The notes beneath the pieces are model-generated. The model was not told the origin of the DNA. It saw only the letters and a list, made by a program, of their open reading frames with translations, and searched no databases. Below, one piece after another: positions 21,155 through 31,843 of a stretch of DNA of 64,000 bases. The position numbers were made by a program, and so were the translations under genes. The stretch is taken from the NCBI GenBank assembly GCA_003550325.1, contig QKWP01002010.1, forward strand, positions 23,961-87,960. Reading direction: 5' to 3'. Every line of letters starts with the position of its first letter. Positions within the stretch are counted from its first letter, which is position 1. Source of the stretch: Gigaspora rosea. Its lineage: Eukaryota; Glomeromycota; Glomeromycetes; Diversisporales; Gigasporaceae.

Positions 21155-22670
21155 CCATTTGCACTATCCTCAAAACTTCGACATAAAACACGCTGCAAAC
21201 GAAGAATCTTCCAATACAAACTTATGGACCAAGCAAAATGGGACGAATTTTCTTCTCAATGTCAATACAACATTATTCACAACAATACTCCACTTTCTCA
21301 CAGCTCTACTGAATCTATAGAATGCACATAGCACAAGATCCAAACTAGTATTATTAATGCTACTCTCAAAACTATTCCCAACAAAAAGTTTACAGTTCGA
21401 AATTTTCATCATACTTTTACTTCCAAAGCTACAGAACTACACATGGACCTCAAAATTATTGGAAATATTATGCAACAAACCAAATATTAACTATCATACA
21501 ACCAACCTATAACTACTACAGTCTTTGCTTATATTCAAAATATTAACTCTAAACATCAATTTTCTATTCCGTCTCCACCTTCTTGCCAATCAGATCTATC
21601 TAATTGGCTACTTCAAACCAAAACATACTGGAAAACCCTATACAATGCTAGAAATTTGGAAAATTCCTACTATCTTAGATATCACATTAAAACAGCTATC
21701 AATACCAGATATGAAAGACTACTAATTACTCATCCAACTAAAATGATTAATAGCATTCTTAACCGTCACACTGATCCTGTTTATTTTAATAATATAAAAA
21801 CTCAAACAAATATTCTTACAGACCCTACAGAAATTAAAGATTATATCCGATTACATTTTTGCCAATAGACCACTAACTATACCTATAATCAACACATCTA
21901 CTCTACTGATTGGCAATCGGAATACTCACCCAAACCCAATATTATACCTGAATAGTACAACCCTATTTTAGTACCAATTACTCTAGAAGAAACTATCAAT
22001 ACTATCAACAACTTCTCGAACAACAAAGCATGTGGTCCTTCTGGCATTAGCTATGAAATGCTTAAGCATGCAGGTTTACAAACTATTACTGCTATTACAG
22101 CACTATTGAACCGGTGTTTAATATCTGGCTCAATTCCCAAACAATGGAAAGATGGCTGCATCTTTTCTATTTCCAAAAAACCAACCTTTGACAGACATTT
22201 ACACAATACACGACCAATCAGCCTTATCGAACATATTAAAAAACTATACACTAAAATTCTTACTAATCGACTAAACTCTGTTTTTTCCTCTTACAATATC
22301 CTTAATCCACACAACTATGTTGCACTTCCCGGCAATAGCACTAATATTCCAATTCATATTCTCAACAATTTTATTGAAGATGCAAACTGCAATTAAAAGG
22401 AGATCTGGCTTTTGTCTCAGGATATGAGCAAAGCATATGACTCAGTCAATATAGATCTCTTTATTTTATCTCTTAAAAGGCTTAATATGCCACCACACCT
22501 TATAATAACTCTTACCAATCTTCTTATACAAAGCACCAATAGAGTAATTACTAATCTGGGACTTACACCTTCTTATGAAGTTCATGATGGAATAGATCAG
22601 GGTGAAACTATTACACCTCTCTTTTGGCGAATTTATTATGATCCTCTTATCACCAAAATTTCCAATTCTT
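21155..22670 (+). pseudogene. LINE reverse transcriptase, N-terminal half
   Basis: Encodes the RT fingers and palm of a non-LTR element: 'NKACGPSGISYEMLKH' (motif 1 region), 'NTRPISLIEHIKKLYTKILT' (motif 2), 'LSQDMSKAYDSVN' with the first catalytic Asp (motif A) and 'HDGIDQGETITPLFWRIYY' (motif B). The frame is the same throughout but is broken by several stops, for example after 'NAHST'-equivalent codons near 21330, after 'LHFCQ' at about 21868, near 21955 and after 'EDANCN' at about 22394. It ends where the pogo transposon begins. It cannot make a working enzyme. The closest relative in the window is the minus-strand LINE at 51.6-59.1 kb. Confidence 0.88.
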
Positions 22671-22742
22671 AAGGTAAGTATTCCTAATTTGACGCAGGTC
22701 CTAATTTGACGCATTTATGATATCTTATGTTCCAGCAGTCGT

Positions 22743-22813
22743 AATCACATGATTTTAGTACCGTTCGACTCGTCTCGTCGAGACGAGTCGAACGGTACAA
22801 AAATCATGTGATT
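22743..22813. repeat. 71-bp near-perfect palindrome
   Basis: The arm 'aatcacatgatttt' plus 'gtaccgttcgactcgtctcg' is mirrored by 'cgagacgagtcgaacggtac' plus 'aaaatcatgtgatt' with only a one- or two-base irregularity. It is GC-rich and CpG-rich in an AT-rich setting and sits between the transposon end and the transposase gene. It could be a nested mini-element or a functional subterminal structure. The following 22814-23393 holds no gene. Confidence 0.85.
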
Positions 22814-23393
22814 TCAATCACTGGATCGCAAGATATCGTTATTTAATTGATCTACATTAATTTTCTTGCCCAAAGCTTTGGCAAGAAGTAACAACGACAA
22901 GTTAAAATCGACTTTTTATACCAAATAAACTGATACTTATATATTAGAAAAAGTTATTTATATGATAAACTTTGTATAATCTAAAATGTAACAAAGTTTG
23001 GATCCTTTATTTTTTTAATAAAGTATGCCTTCATGATACGTATTTAAATAGCTAGACATCACATTTTCGATTCAAGTAACTTTGCAAAAGATTACCATTA
23101 AATGCTTGTTATAATTAATCCTGCGGCACACTATTCAAATTATATCCATGCAAATAATATGAGTAGAAAAGAAACACGGTTCATAAGACTTTAATGCGCA
23201 CAAGTAAATTATAACATGCAAAAAAAAAAACGCGAGATTCGATCGTGATTCGATCGTGAATACTTGTAAATATTTACAGAAAAGCTTGTATAATTCCACA
23301 TAGCAACCTCAAAAGTGTCTCTTTAAATAAAACTTTTACACCTAACAGTTAAACCAAAGACAACAATTTATTACATTTAAAAATTTTAAAGCA

Positions 23394-25283
23394 ATGACTA
23401 AATACAGCGATTATAATACCCGACATAACGCTATTAGTAATGCCCTTAAGGCAATTAAAGACACCCCAAACGATTCTAAAATTCCAAGTGTTAGAAGTAT
23501 TGCGCAAGACTACGGTCTTTCAGAGGCTACCCTTAGGCGTGCTATCAAAAACAATGGTCCTCCCGCTCGCCCCGGTCGTGCTACGATTTTGTCAACCCAT
23601 GAAGAAGAACAGCTTGTTGGTTATTGTTTAAACATGCAAAAGCTCAGTTTTGGGTTGACAAAATCTGGTGTAAACCAGTGCGTGATAGATATTGTTCGTC
23701 ACGACGGACGACCTCATCCTTTTAATGGTAATAGGCAGGGGCAAAAATAGTGAAGACGCTTCATGAAGGATCACCCTGAACTTTAGTTTCGTGTTCCGCA
23801 GGCCCTAAATGAAGCTCGCACACAAAAAGGGAACCCTATTATTATTAATGACCACTTTAATAAACTTGGAAAAATTATCCATGAATATTAGCTTACCGCA
23901 GGCCAAATTTGGAACATGGTGCCTTTTTTTTTATTTTTTATTTTGTTTTTTATTTTTATTTTTTTTATTTTAATTTTTTTTTAGAATGAAACTGGGTTCG
24001 AAATTGAGCCCAGACTTCAAAAAGTTATAGCCAAAAAGGGAGCAAGCCAAGTTCATAGAGTTTCAAATAGCAACTCTCATGAGCATATTTCTTTATGCCC
24101 AACCATTTCAGCCGCCGGGACGTACATCCCACTATTGTTCATTTTTAAAGGAAAGAGATTGATCCCGGGTCTTTTGAATGGCGCTCCTGCTGGTTCCGTT
24201 ATGGGATTCACTGAAACGGGATACATGTGGGAAAGCCTATTCCAAAAATACATTGAGCACTTCGTTAGCTCTATACCACCTCTACGTCCTGTTTTGTTAA
24301 TCCTAGACGGTCACAAGAGCCATATTAATTACACGAGCGTTAATTATTGTCATGAGCATAATATTCTCCTTTATACCCTTCCGCCTCATACTACTCATAT
24401 TTTGCAGCCAGCTGAATTACCATTTGCTGCATTAAAAAAAGCATATGATAGAGAGTGTGAAAAGTTTTGAACTAACAATGATGGTAAACTTGTGACAAAG
24501 CATACGTTCGCTCAATTATTAGGACCACCCTATATTACAACATATATGCCCATGGCAATATGTAATGCCTTTAAGTCTACCGGAATTTGGCCATTCAATC
24601 CTAGTGCAATTGGCCCTGACCGTCTAGATCCTTCATTGGCAACAGAATATATTAACCCTTCACAACTTCTTGATCAGCAATCTTTCTCATCTTCGTCTTC
24701 ACTATTGTCTTCTTCACAATCGTTGTCTTCACCTTCACAATCGTCGTCTTCTTTACAATCGTCTTTGCAATCGTCGTTTTCATCACAATCGCCTTCGTCT
24801 TCACGAACTTCAAAGTTAACTAAAGATAACCCTACGAAAAAAGAACTAATGTCAGAGATTAAGTTACTAAATGAAAGGGTTGAACAGTTGGAAGAAGAGA
24901 TTGAAACTCTTAAAAACCCTGGTACAAGTCCTTTGCGACTCATACTTAAATATCCCTTGCGCAATCAATCACAAGCCGAAAACTCTGAGGTTGATAAGGA
25001 GCAATCTAACTCCCAACCGCCACCAAGAAAAAAGAGAAAAACTATGTCTTTCTCCCAGCTTTTAACAACCAAAAGTTCACTGCAACAATTGAGAGAAGCT
25101 GAGGAGGAGGCAGAAAAGGTGCCAGCGAGAAAAAACGTAAAAAAGAAATTGCCCTCGAAAAGCGTATGGCACGTGAAGCCGAAAAAATGCAAAGGCAGGC
25201 AAAAAAAGGAAGAAATAGAACGTATTAGGGCCGAAAAACAACGTACAAAAGAGTTAAAACGACTTGAGAAAGATAAAATGTAA
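23394..25283 (+). pseudogene. Pogo/Fot1-type transposase, five in-frame stops
   Basis: One frame from ATG 23394 to TAA 25281-25283, with a 66-bp GT-AG intron at 23919-23984. Order: Psq-type helix-turn-helix ('IPSVRSIAQDYGLSEATLRR'), CENP-B-like DNA-binding part, DDE_1 catalytic domain, Ser-rich tract (24675-24800), coiled coil ('LLNERVEQLEEEIETLK') and a Lys/Arg-rich tail. The first catalytic Asp is Asn in 'NMNETGF', the second is present in 'LILDGHKSH', and the third is Glu in 'LQPAELPF' where Asp is usual. Stops occur at 23748, 23751, about 23790, about 23888 and 24468. Four of these fit former TGG or CAG codons. The copy is dead. Confidence 0.88.
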
Positions 25284-25378
25284 AAATTACTTCCTTTTAT
25301 TGAGTGCGTCAAATTAGGGCGATCTTCTGATAATCGCAGTTTTTGGAAGAACTTTGTAACTAGAATAAGAATTTTTTT

Positions 25379-26366
25379 NNNNNNNNNNNNNNNNNNNNNN
25401 NNNNNNNNNNNNNNNNNNNNNNNNNNNNNNNNNNNNNNNNNNNNNNNNNNNNNNNNNNNNNNNNNNNNNNNNNNNNNNNNNNNNNNNNNNNNNNNNNNNN
25501 NNNNNNNNNNNNNNNNNNNNNNNNNNNNNNNNNNNNNNNNNNNNNNNNNNNNNNNNNNNNNNNNNNNNNNNNNNNNNNNNNNNNNNNNNNNNNNNNNNNN
25601 NNNNNNNNNNNNNNNNNNNNNNNNNNNNNNNNNNNNNNNNNNNNNNNNNNNNNNNNNNNNNNNNNNNNNNNNNNNNNNNNNNNNNNNNNNNNNNNNNNNN
25701 NNNNNNNNNNNNNNNNNNNNNNNNNNNNNNNNNNNNNNNNNNNNNNNNNNNNNNNNNNNNNNNNNNNNNNNNNNNNNNNNNNNNNNNNNNNNNNNNNNNN
25801 NNNNNNNNNNNNNNNNNNNNNNNNNNNNNNNNNNNNNNNNNNNNNNNNNNNNNNNNNNNNNNNNNNNNNNNNNNNNNNNNNNNNNNNNNNNNNNNNNNNN
25901 NNNNNNNNNNNNNNNNNNNNNNNNNNNNNNNNNNNNNNNNNNNNNNNNNNNNNNNNNNNNNNNNNNNNNNNNNNNNNNNNNNNNNNNNNNNNNNNNNNNN
26001 NNNNNNNNNNNNNNNNNNNNNNNNNNNNNNNNNNNNNNNNNNNNNNNNNNNNNNNNNNNNNNNNNNNNNNNNNNNNNNNNNNNNNNNNNNNNNNNNNNNN
26101 NNNNNNNNNNNNNNNNNNNNNNNNNNNNNNNNNNNNNNNNNNNNNNNNNNNNNNNNNNNNNNNNNNNNNNNNNNNNNNNNNNNNNNNNNNNNNNNNNNNN
26201 NNNNNNNNNNNNNNNNNNNNNNNNNNNNNNNNNNNNNNNNNNNNNNNNNNNNNNNNNNNNNNNNNNNNNNNNNNNNNNNNNNNNNNNNNNNNNNNNNNNN
26301 NNNNNNNNNNNNNNNNNNNNNNNNNNNNNNNNNNNNNNNNNNNNNNNNNNNNNNNNNNNNNNNNNN
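25379..26366. other. Assembly gap (988 N)
   Basis: Run of N. It hides the right end of the pogo element and the few missing codons of the LINE before its YMDD box. The three long frames on the minus strand across this gap consist mostly of undefined residues. Confidence 1.
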
Positions 26367-28640
26367 ACTTTTGACTCCCAACAAGTATCAACATCTGTTC
26401 TTGCATATATGGATGACACTCTATGGATTGCTAAATCCCAACAGCAACTAGAAAATATTCTTCATACAGCATCTTCATTCTACCAAATGGCCAATATTAA
26501 AGTCAATCCACAAAAATCTATTCTTGTATCCAACTCTATACATACACCTTCTATTCCTTTTTTAAGCTACAATATACAATATCAGCCCCCTACAACACCT
26601 TTTAAATTTCTTGGATGCTGGTTTTCTACTTCATCAAAATCTACAATTCAGTCTAATCTAATTAATCAAGAAGCTTTTGAGCTTATCAACACACTTGATA
26701 TTAAACAAATTACTAATAAGCAAGCATGTTATATTATTAACAATGTTATTATACCTATTCTTGAGTATCGCATTCACAATATAATTCTTCCTCATTCAAC
26801 ATGTAACAAAATCCTTTCTAAATATCTCACTGTTGCTAAATATAAAGCAAAGCTTGCCAAAAATACACCTAATAGCACTATGCTTAATCACAATATATAT
26901 GGAATAAAAAACATTTGGAATATACAATTACAACATCATCTTTCTACCTTTCTACTTCGACTTAACAACCCTCATTTACTTGGTAACAGTACACATATCC
27001 GATTACAACAATTACAAAACAATCTATGGTCTACTACCAATATACTACAACACTCTAACCCTATTATTGATGGTCCCAACAAACACACTACTACTTTTAA
27101 GATAATTCAGCTTCTTAATCACTTAGAATCTTCTATATCTGCACATACTGAAATTCTACGTCCATTTACTATCAACCTCCCCTATACCTCACTTGAATCT
27201 CTTCTTTACAATCACCCTCAATATATAACTTTTAAACGTCAACTACGCTCAAAGCATATTTTATTTCTAGAGCAACTTACTTCTTATAATAATACAACTC
27301 TTCTATTTTGGTTACATATTTCTCCTAGAATTCTTAATCTTATACCAGGAAAAACACCTAATTGGTTTCTTGCACTTGAAAACAAAATTCTATCCAACAC
27401 TACTACTCGCTGTATTAGCTCCTCTTTACATCTCTCTAATCTTAATTCACTTTCATTTCAAACTGGTCACTTTAATCTTAAATCCAAACCTTGGCTTATT
27501 TCCTATCTTGAGCAAGAAATTATAATTGGAAAAGCTCGACGATTCAACTATACTACCAATACTATTTCTATAACACATTGGAATATACAAACTGATTATA
27601 GTATTACATCCCTATATCCTACTCCTGATATACATTGCACCCCCTGCTCAGGATGTTCTCTTAATTCAAATAGAATTCAGAATGCCTGTACTTTAGATAT
27701 ATTAGCTACTATATCTACTAAATTCTTAGATAGAAAAACCTATACTCAACTTACAAACAAACTTCAACTTAATGCTAACCATCTTGATCTGCTATACTCT
27801 ATTGCATCTCATCATTTTATTAATACTCCTTCCCTTCCCCAAATCATAATGCACAACAACTCCATTTTAAATATTTTTCTAACTTCTTCAGCTACCACAA
27901 AACTCCAATCTATAGTACAATCTAATTCTATATTTTCAAATTTTTGTTTTTATACTGATGGTTCAGTTATTAATATCTCCAACCCAAGATGCTCTATGGG
28001 AATTGCATGGATCCAAGTTTTTAATAACAATATCTCTCACTCTTTTTCCGCACAAATTCAAAACTGGCCATCTTTATACAAAGCTGAACTAATTGCTATA
28101 CTATCTGCAATTTGTACTTGCCCTCGAAATAGTAATATAGACATATATACTGATTCTCAATCCATCATTTCAAAGTACAATACACTTATTTCCCATACTC
28201 ATAATTACAACAAACTCTATTCATACAATTACTGGCCTATTTGGCATACCCTTCTTAATCTCATCAAATCATATTCTCTCAATATTACACTACACAAAGT
28301 GCAAGCACATAACAATAATGAATACAACAATAAAGCTGATAAACTTGCAAAAAGCCACTTCTCCTCACCTATTCTAGAATTTCAGTCCCATAATATTTAT
28401 AACCCATCTTTTATTTTTATTTACAAAAAACATAATATTGAGCAACCAACATATCGTGCCATAAAAAATATCTGTAATGCACATACTATTGCTATGTGGT
28501 CTTCCCAACACAGAATTCAACAAATTATCCCTCTTTCTCAACAAATTGATTGGAATGCAACCTGGTTATACCTCAACCACAACCACAAGCGTACATATTA
28601 CTATACTAATTTTCAACTTTGTTCTCAAAAATTATTCTGA
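26367..28640 (+). CDS. LINE ORF2 C-terminal half: YMDD box to RNase H, open
   Basis: Open from the gap edge for about 757 codons. It starts with the RT catalytic box ('LAYMDDTLW', Asp-Asp at about 26412), then motif D/E ('KVNPQKS', 'FKFLGCWF'), then a linker with a Cys cluster ('CTPCSGC', about 27640). An RNase H domain follows with all four acidic residues: Asp in 'FYTDGS' (about 27953), Glu in 'YKAELIA' (about 28085), Asp in 'IYTDSQS' (about 28149) and Asp in 'NNKADKLA' (about 28337). It acts on the element's RNA-DNA hybrid during target-primed reverse transcription. The frame closes by a TGA just before the C-terminal finger, which continues in another frame. Its length suggests a younger insertion than the broken 5' part implies. 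Confidence 0.85.
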   Translation, partial: TFDSQQVSTSVLAYMDDTLWIAKSQQQLENILHTASSFYQMANIKVNPQKSILVSNSIHTPSIPFLSYNIQYQPPTTPFKFLGCWFSTSSKSTIQSNLINQEAFELINTLDIKQITNKQACYIINNVIIPILEYRIHNIILPHSTCNKILSKYLTVAKYKAKLAKNTPNSTMLNHNIYGIKNIWNIQLQHHLSTFLLRLNNPHLLGNSTHIRLQQLQNNLWSTTNILQHSNPIIDGPNKHTTTFKIIQLLNHLESSISAHTEILRPFTINLPYTSLESLLYNHPQYITFKRQLRSKHILFLEQLTSYNNTTLLFWLHISPRILNLIPGKTPNWFLALENKILSNTTTRCISSSLHLSNLNSLSFQTGHFNLKSKPWLISYLEQEIIIGKARRFNYTTNTISITHWNIQTDYSITSLYPTPDIHCTPCSGCSLNSNRIQNACTLDILATISTKFLDRKTYTQLTNKLQLNANHLDLLYSIASHHFINTPSLPQIIMHNNSILNIFLTSSATTKLQSIVQSNSIFSNFCFYTDGSVINISNPRCSMGIAWIQVFNNNISHSFSAQIQNWPSLYKAELIAILSAICTCPRNSNIDIYTDSQSIISKYNTLISHTHNYNKLYSYNYWPIWHTLLNLIKSYSLNITLHKVQAHNNNEYNNKADKLAKSHFSSPILEFQSHNIYNPSFIFIYKKHNIEQPTYRAIKNICNAHTIAMWSSQHRIQQIIPLSQQIDWNATWLYLNHNHKRTYYYTNFQLCSQKLF

Positions 28641-28949
28641 ATTAAATGTATGCTACATATGCGTCCTACCTTTTCTTATTTTCTTTCTATAAATCCTTCT
28701 CTCCAAATACATCCGACCTGTATTACATGCAATCAAACAGATCACCAACTCCACTGGCTACTTTGTTCAGATTCAAACAATATATCAACTATTATCCAAA
28801 ATGCAATCAAAAACTTTTTCTTTTCAGACTTATCAGACATAACATTCAATGAACTACAGCAACTACATAACAATCTTATAACACACTACTGTTTCTTCCC
28901 TACACAATCTATACCCTTTAATACTACAACTTTTTATACTACAATTTAG
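28641..28949 (+). pseudogene. LINE C-terminal CCHC finger, frame-shifted
   Basis: Continues the LINE protein in a different frame: 'LHMRPTFSYFLSINPSLQ' and then 'TCITCNQTDHQLHWLLC', a C-x2-C-x8-H-x3-C finger usual at the C terminus of RNase H-bearing LINEs. The minus-strand LINE has the counterpart 'LCPRCYPASEDVPHLLTC'. A further C-terminal piece ('ALRKIDIWSYNWIK') is found at 29034-29345. Confidence 0.75.
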
Positions 28950-29345
28950 GGATTTATCCCTATATCACTTATCAACATTGTATCTCAATATACTTCCTAC
29001 AAAAATGCATCTAATACTATTGTTAAACTCCTCTTGCTTATCTCACAAAAAATTTATGAACAGTTATGGAAACCATACTGTATAAAACTTGCAAACTGGA
29101 AATCTTCACAAAACCTATTACAACAACCTTCTTACTCTACATCTACTAATTCTACACGCACATTCTCACACAACAAAGCTCTATATACCTATAATTGTAT
29201 ATGTGATCTACCAGACCAATTATATGAAAACAATACAAATACTTGCCCACCTCTTGGGCTAGCACTTAGAAAAATAGACATTTGGTCATACAATTGGATC
29301 AAATATAGCTGTTCTACTAACTCTATTCTCCACATCCAAATCTAG

Positions 29346-29522
29346 GTGAGTTTTAACCACTCTAGTAGGTTTAGGTTGCAGATAATTTAGATAGAATTAG
29401 TTTATCTATAGTCTGAGTCTTAATTCTTGTATAATAATTTGTAATTCGAGAAATCTCGAGAGAAATCTCACACATTTTATTAATAAAGATAAAGGCAAAA
29501 CTTCACCTTAACAACAAAAAAA
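29346..29522 (+). other. LINE 3' UTR and poly(A)
   Basis: Contains 'ctctagtaggtttaggttg', 'agtctgagtctt', an AATAAAG and the terminal 'cttcaccttaacaac' plus A-run. The same ordered motifs close SINE B1 and SINE B2, so this is probably the region recognised by the LINE reverse transcriptase. Confidence 0.7.
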
Positions 29523-29535
29523 AAATATTCTATTT
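29523..29535. repeat. Target duplication, right copy of U6-LINE / left of SINE B1
   Basis: AAATATTCTATTT, identical to 21021-21033. It lies between the LINE tail and the head of SINE B1. AAATGTTATATTT at 45535-45547 differs at two positions and would be the right-hand duplication of SINE B1. Confidence 0.8.
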
Positions 29536-29925
29536 AGAGGTGTGGCGATATAGTGTAGTTGGATTGTTGTTACTCCCCCAAGTAGTTGTAACAAAAGGTA
29601 CAGAGTTCAAATCCTACTGGAGATGATTTTGAAAAATTTACCTGCATTACGGTAACTTGGACTCCGAGCTCGGATGTACAAATCTGTTTTTTGGGTTACA
29701 CCAACTCGTACTAGGAGCTCTGGCGCTGTGTTATACACAGAACTGGGGCGCATAGATCCTGGGGAGCGCAGGTGCTGTGTTATGCACAGGACCGTAGGAC
29801 AAAAAGAAACCATACTTGGCAAGACCCGAGCAAAGAGGTAGCCGACCTCTGACGGTACTTAAACAGAAATCGGACAGGAACGGACCGGAAGCAGACTAAC
29901 TGAGAAGCGGACTGACCGGAAGCAG
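29536..29925 (+). mobile_element. SINE B1, 5' part (split by a 15-kb transposon)
   Basis: tRNA-like head with 'gatatagtgtagttgg' (A box region) and 'cagagttcaaatcc' (B box), then the body with 'tgctgtgttatgcacag' and 'cttggcaagacccgag'. The body breaks off after 'ctgaccggaagcag' and resumes at 44910 with 'ctgaccgaaagcaaac'. SINE B2 (45548-46528) shows the uninterrupted order. Confidence 0.88.
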
Positions 29926-30062
29926 TATTGGAAATCTTATGTTCTCATGTTCTCATAAGAACATCAGTTTTAATTTGAGAACATTTACAAAATTTAAGAT
30001 GTTCTCTATTAAATTTTTTTTGAGAACATTAAGTTTGAAAAATATGTTCTCTATGTAAATAT
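29926..30062. repeat. Left terminal region with ATGTTCTC motifs
   Basis: Five or more occurrences of ATGTTCTC or GAGAACAT in ~130 bases, two of them fused in an 18-base palindrome. Such subterminal arrays are usual transposase-binding sites. The following 30063-30686 is AT-rich with no gene. Confidence 0.75.
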
Positions 30063-31403
30063 ATAAAATAATAAAAATTATTTTTATTAATATAGCAGAT
30101 TAAAATAATTAAGCTCATAAATATTTAATTGTTAGTTAGTTGAAATAGAAAACAATTTAGTTGTTCTTGAATTTATTAAAAATTTTAGATAATATAGTTT
30201 ATTGGTTTATCTATTTCTAGTTTAGTGCAATATAGCCCTTATTATGTAACCTTTTGATATACATATAATATCTTAAATTTCAGAGAGCTAAACTCACTAT
30301 GATGATAATTTTTATAAAAAAATTACTTAACAAATCTTTAGTTATTATAATTTTAAACTTTAGTGCTATATCTTAAAATTTTATAGTGAGAAATTTTTTG
30401 AATCTATAAATTCACTATAGTAAAAAGGAATAGTATATTATATTTACTTATTTATTTAACATTTGAGAGATGATAATAGCTTAAATATATAAGCTGAGCC
30501 AAGCCAATGCATCTCAAAGTATAACCAAGTACTTAATAAGTAATTATTTAACTACTATAAAAGTATTTATTATAAATATTGATTGAATCAATTTCAATGC
30601 ATCTTATATTTGATAAGCACTTGACACTGAATATTAATTTAATATTATAATAAATATAATTTTACTATTTATATTAAGTACTTATAAGACCATATAAAAT
30701 TTATGAATTGGTTTTCATAACCCGGCCGGGTCATAAAAGCTAAATTGTGAAATTAAAATTTTATAGTTTAATAAATAAAATTTTACATACCGAGTCCCGG
30801 GTCATAAAAGCTAAAAGTTAAATTTAAAATTTTATATATTAATTTAATATATAAATATATATACTAGTGCGATGGATGGTGCCTTGCCCACCCATCTTAT
30901 TTAGTGTTCTTTTTTAATCATATTAGTAAATTGCTGTAAAAGATTCTATTTCAAAATTTACCACTATTCAGTAAATAATACTGTAATTTGAATTGCTTAC
31001 TTAGAAATGCCGATTAATATAATATCTTATAATTATTGAATAATTAATGTGGATGAATTAAATAAAAGATATTTAGCAAATTCTATAAATTTGTATATCT
31101 TTAAACTAATAAATAACATAAATAATACAGAACTAAATAAGAAATATAATGTGGTAATAATCAAATACACTGACTAATAAAAGATCTTTATGCTTGCTCA
31201 AATAAATTAATATGAATAAAAGATATAATAAATGTAATAATTCGAATATCTTATTTAAATATCTTAGTTTATTTAAATAATACCAATTACTGAAAGATCT
31301 CTTTATACTACTTCTATAAATTGACATATAAATTATCATGATGAATGGTGTTTATCCTAAATTGATGATTATTTAAATAGCACGCCAATACTATGAACGT
31401 ATA

Positions 31404-31482
31404 ATGCTTGCATCACGGATACCAGGAAGTAGTAATGCTTATATCACGGATACTAGAAAGTAGTAATGCTTGCATCACAGAG
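31404..31482. repeat. 31-bp tandem repeat, ~2.6 copies
   Basis: Units 'aatgcttgcatcacggatac' plus 'caggaagtagt', repeated with few changes. Confidence 0.8.
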
Positions 31483-31716
31483 TATATAGTTTCCCGCCAT
31501 CTAGAATGGCGAGTTCGCAAAACCTTGCATTTGATTGAGCGTTAGAAATTTATGTCAATACAGTAAGTAATACATATACTGCTACTATACCGAATTTGAT
31601 ATTTTTATTACTCTGAGATACGTAGTACGTACGTACTTTATAATTATTATATAATAATGAGTGACGCACAGGAAAAACCTGCAAGTAAAATATTATTCGC
31701 TAATCACTATGCTGAT

Positions 31717-31843
31717 CTTAACGATTTGGCACTGGGGAGTAACCAATTATGGGATATGACAAATAATCATTTATTATATAGTTTATGTAGCAAACGTTTA
31801 TTTGTCATATCTTATGATTGATCACGCCCAAGTGCCAAATCGT
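31717..31843. mobile_element. MITE, ~125 bp, CTTAACGATTTGGCACT ends
   Basis: CTTAACGATTTGGCACT is followed inward by 'ggatatgacaaata'; the inverse 'tttgtcatatc' and AGTGCCAAATCGTTAAG close it. The arms total about 50 bases with a short AT loop. Confidence 0.75.

Larger units (their letters stand above)
22680..25378 (+). mobile_element. Pogo/Fot1-type DNA transposon inserted in the LINE
   Basis: The left end has two spaced copies of CCTAATTTGACGCA (22683-22696 and 22700-22713). The inverse TGCGTCAAATTAGG lies at 25305-25318. The element interrupts the LINE reverse transcriptase between motif B and the YMDD box. Its exact right edge and target duplication cannot be read because the sequence runs into a gap at 25379. 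It contains one transposase gene and a strong 71-base palindrome. Frames crossing the gap are artefacts of N. Confidence 0.8.
21155..29522 (+). mobile_element. 5'-truncated APE-type LINE (copy 1), interrupted by a pogo element
   Basis: The LINE begins, right after the U6 T-run, in the linker before the reverse transcriptase ('KRRIFQYKLMDQAKWDEFSS' resembles 'KRKIYHYEKMTKEN' in the minus-strand LINE near 55.9 kb). It runs through reverse transcriptase, RNase H and CCHC finger to a 3' UTR with AATAAAG (about 29483) and a poly(A). Endonuclease and ORF1 are missing by truncation. A pogo-type transposon and an assembly gap (about 22680-26366) split it between 'DPLITKISNS' and 'LAYMDDTLW'. At least five stops lie in the 5' part. 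The part after the gap holds a long open frame. The duplication AAATATTCTATTT flanks the whole unit. Confidence 0.9.

Noticed and set aside
24965-26419. Three long minus-strand frames across 25.0-26.4 kb
   Set aside because: They consist mostly of undefined residues from the 988-base gap. The flanks are the pogo and LINE genes on the plus strand.
26409-26450. YMDD box as a sign of a retrovirus or LTR element
   Set aside because: The surrounding RT motifs, poly(A) tail, target duplication and absence of LTR, protease and integrase show a non-LTR LINE.
31404-31482. CRISPR-like array (31-bp repeats)
   Set aside because: The repeats are directly adjacent with no variable spacers, and the host is eukaryotic.
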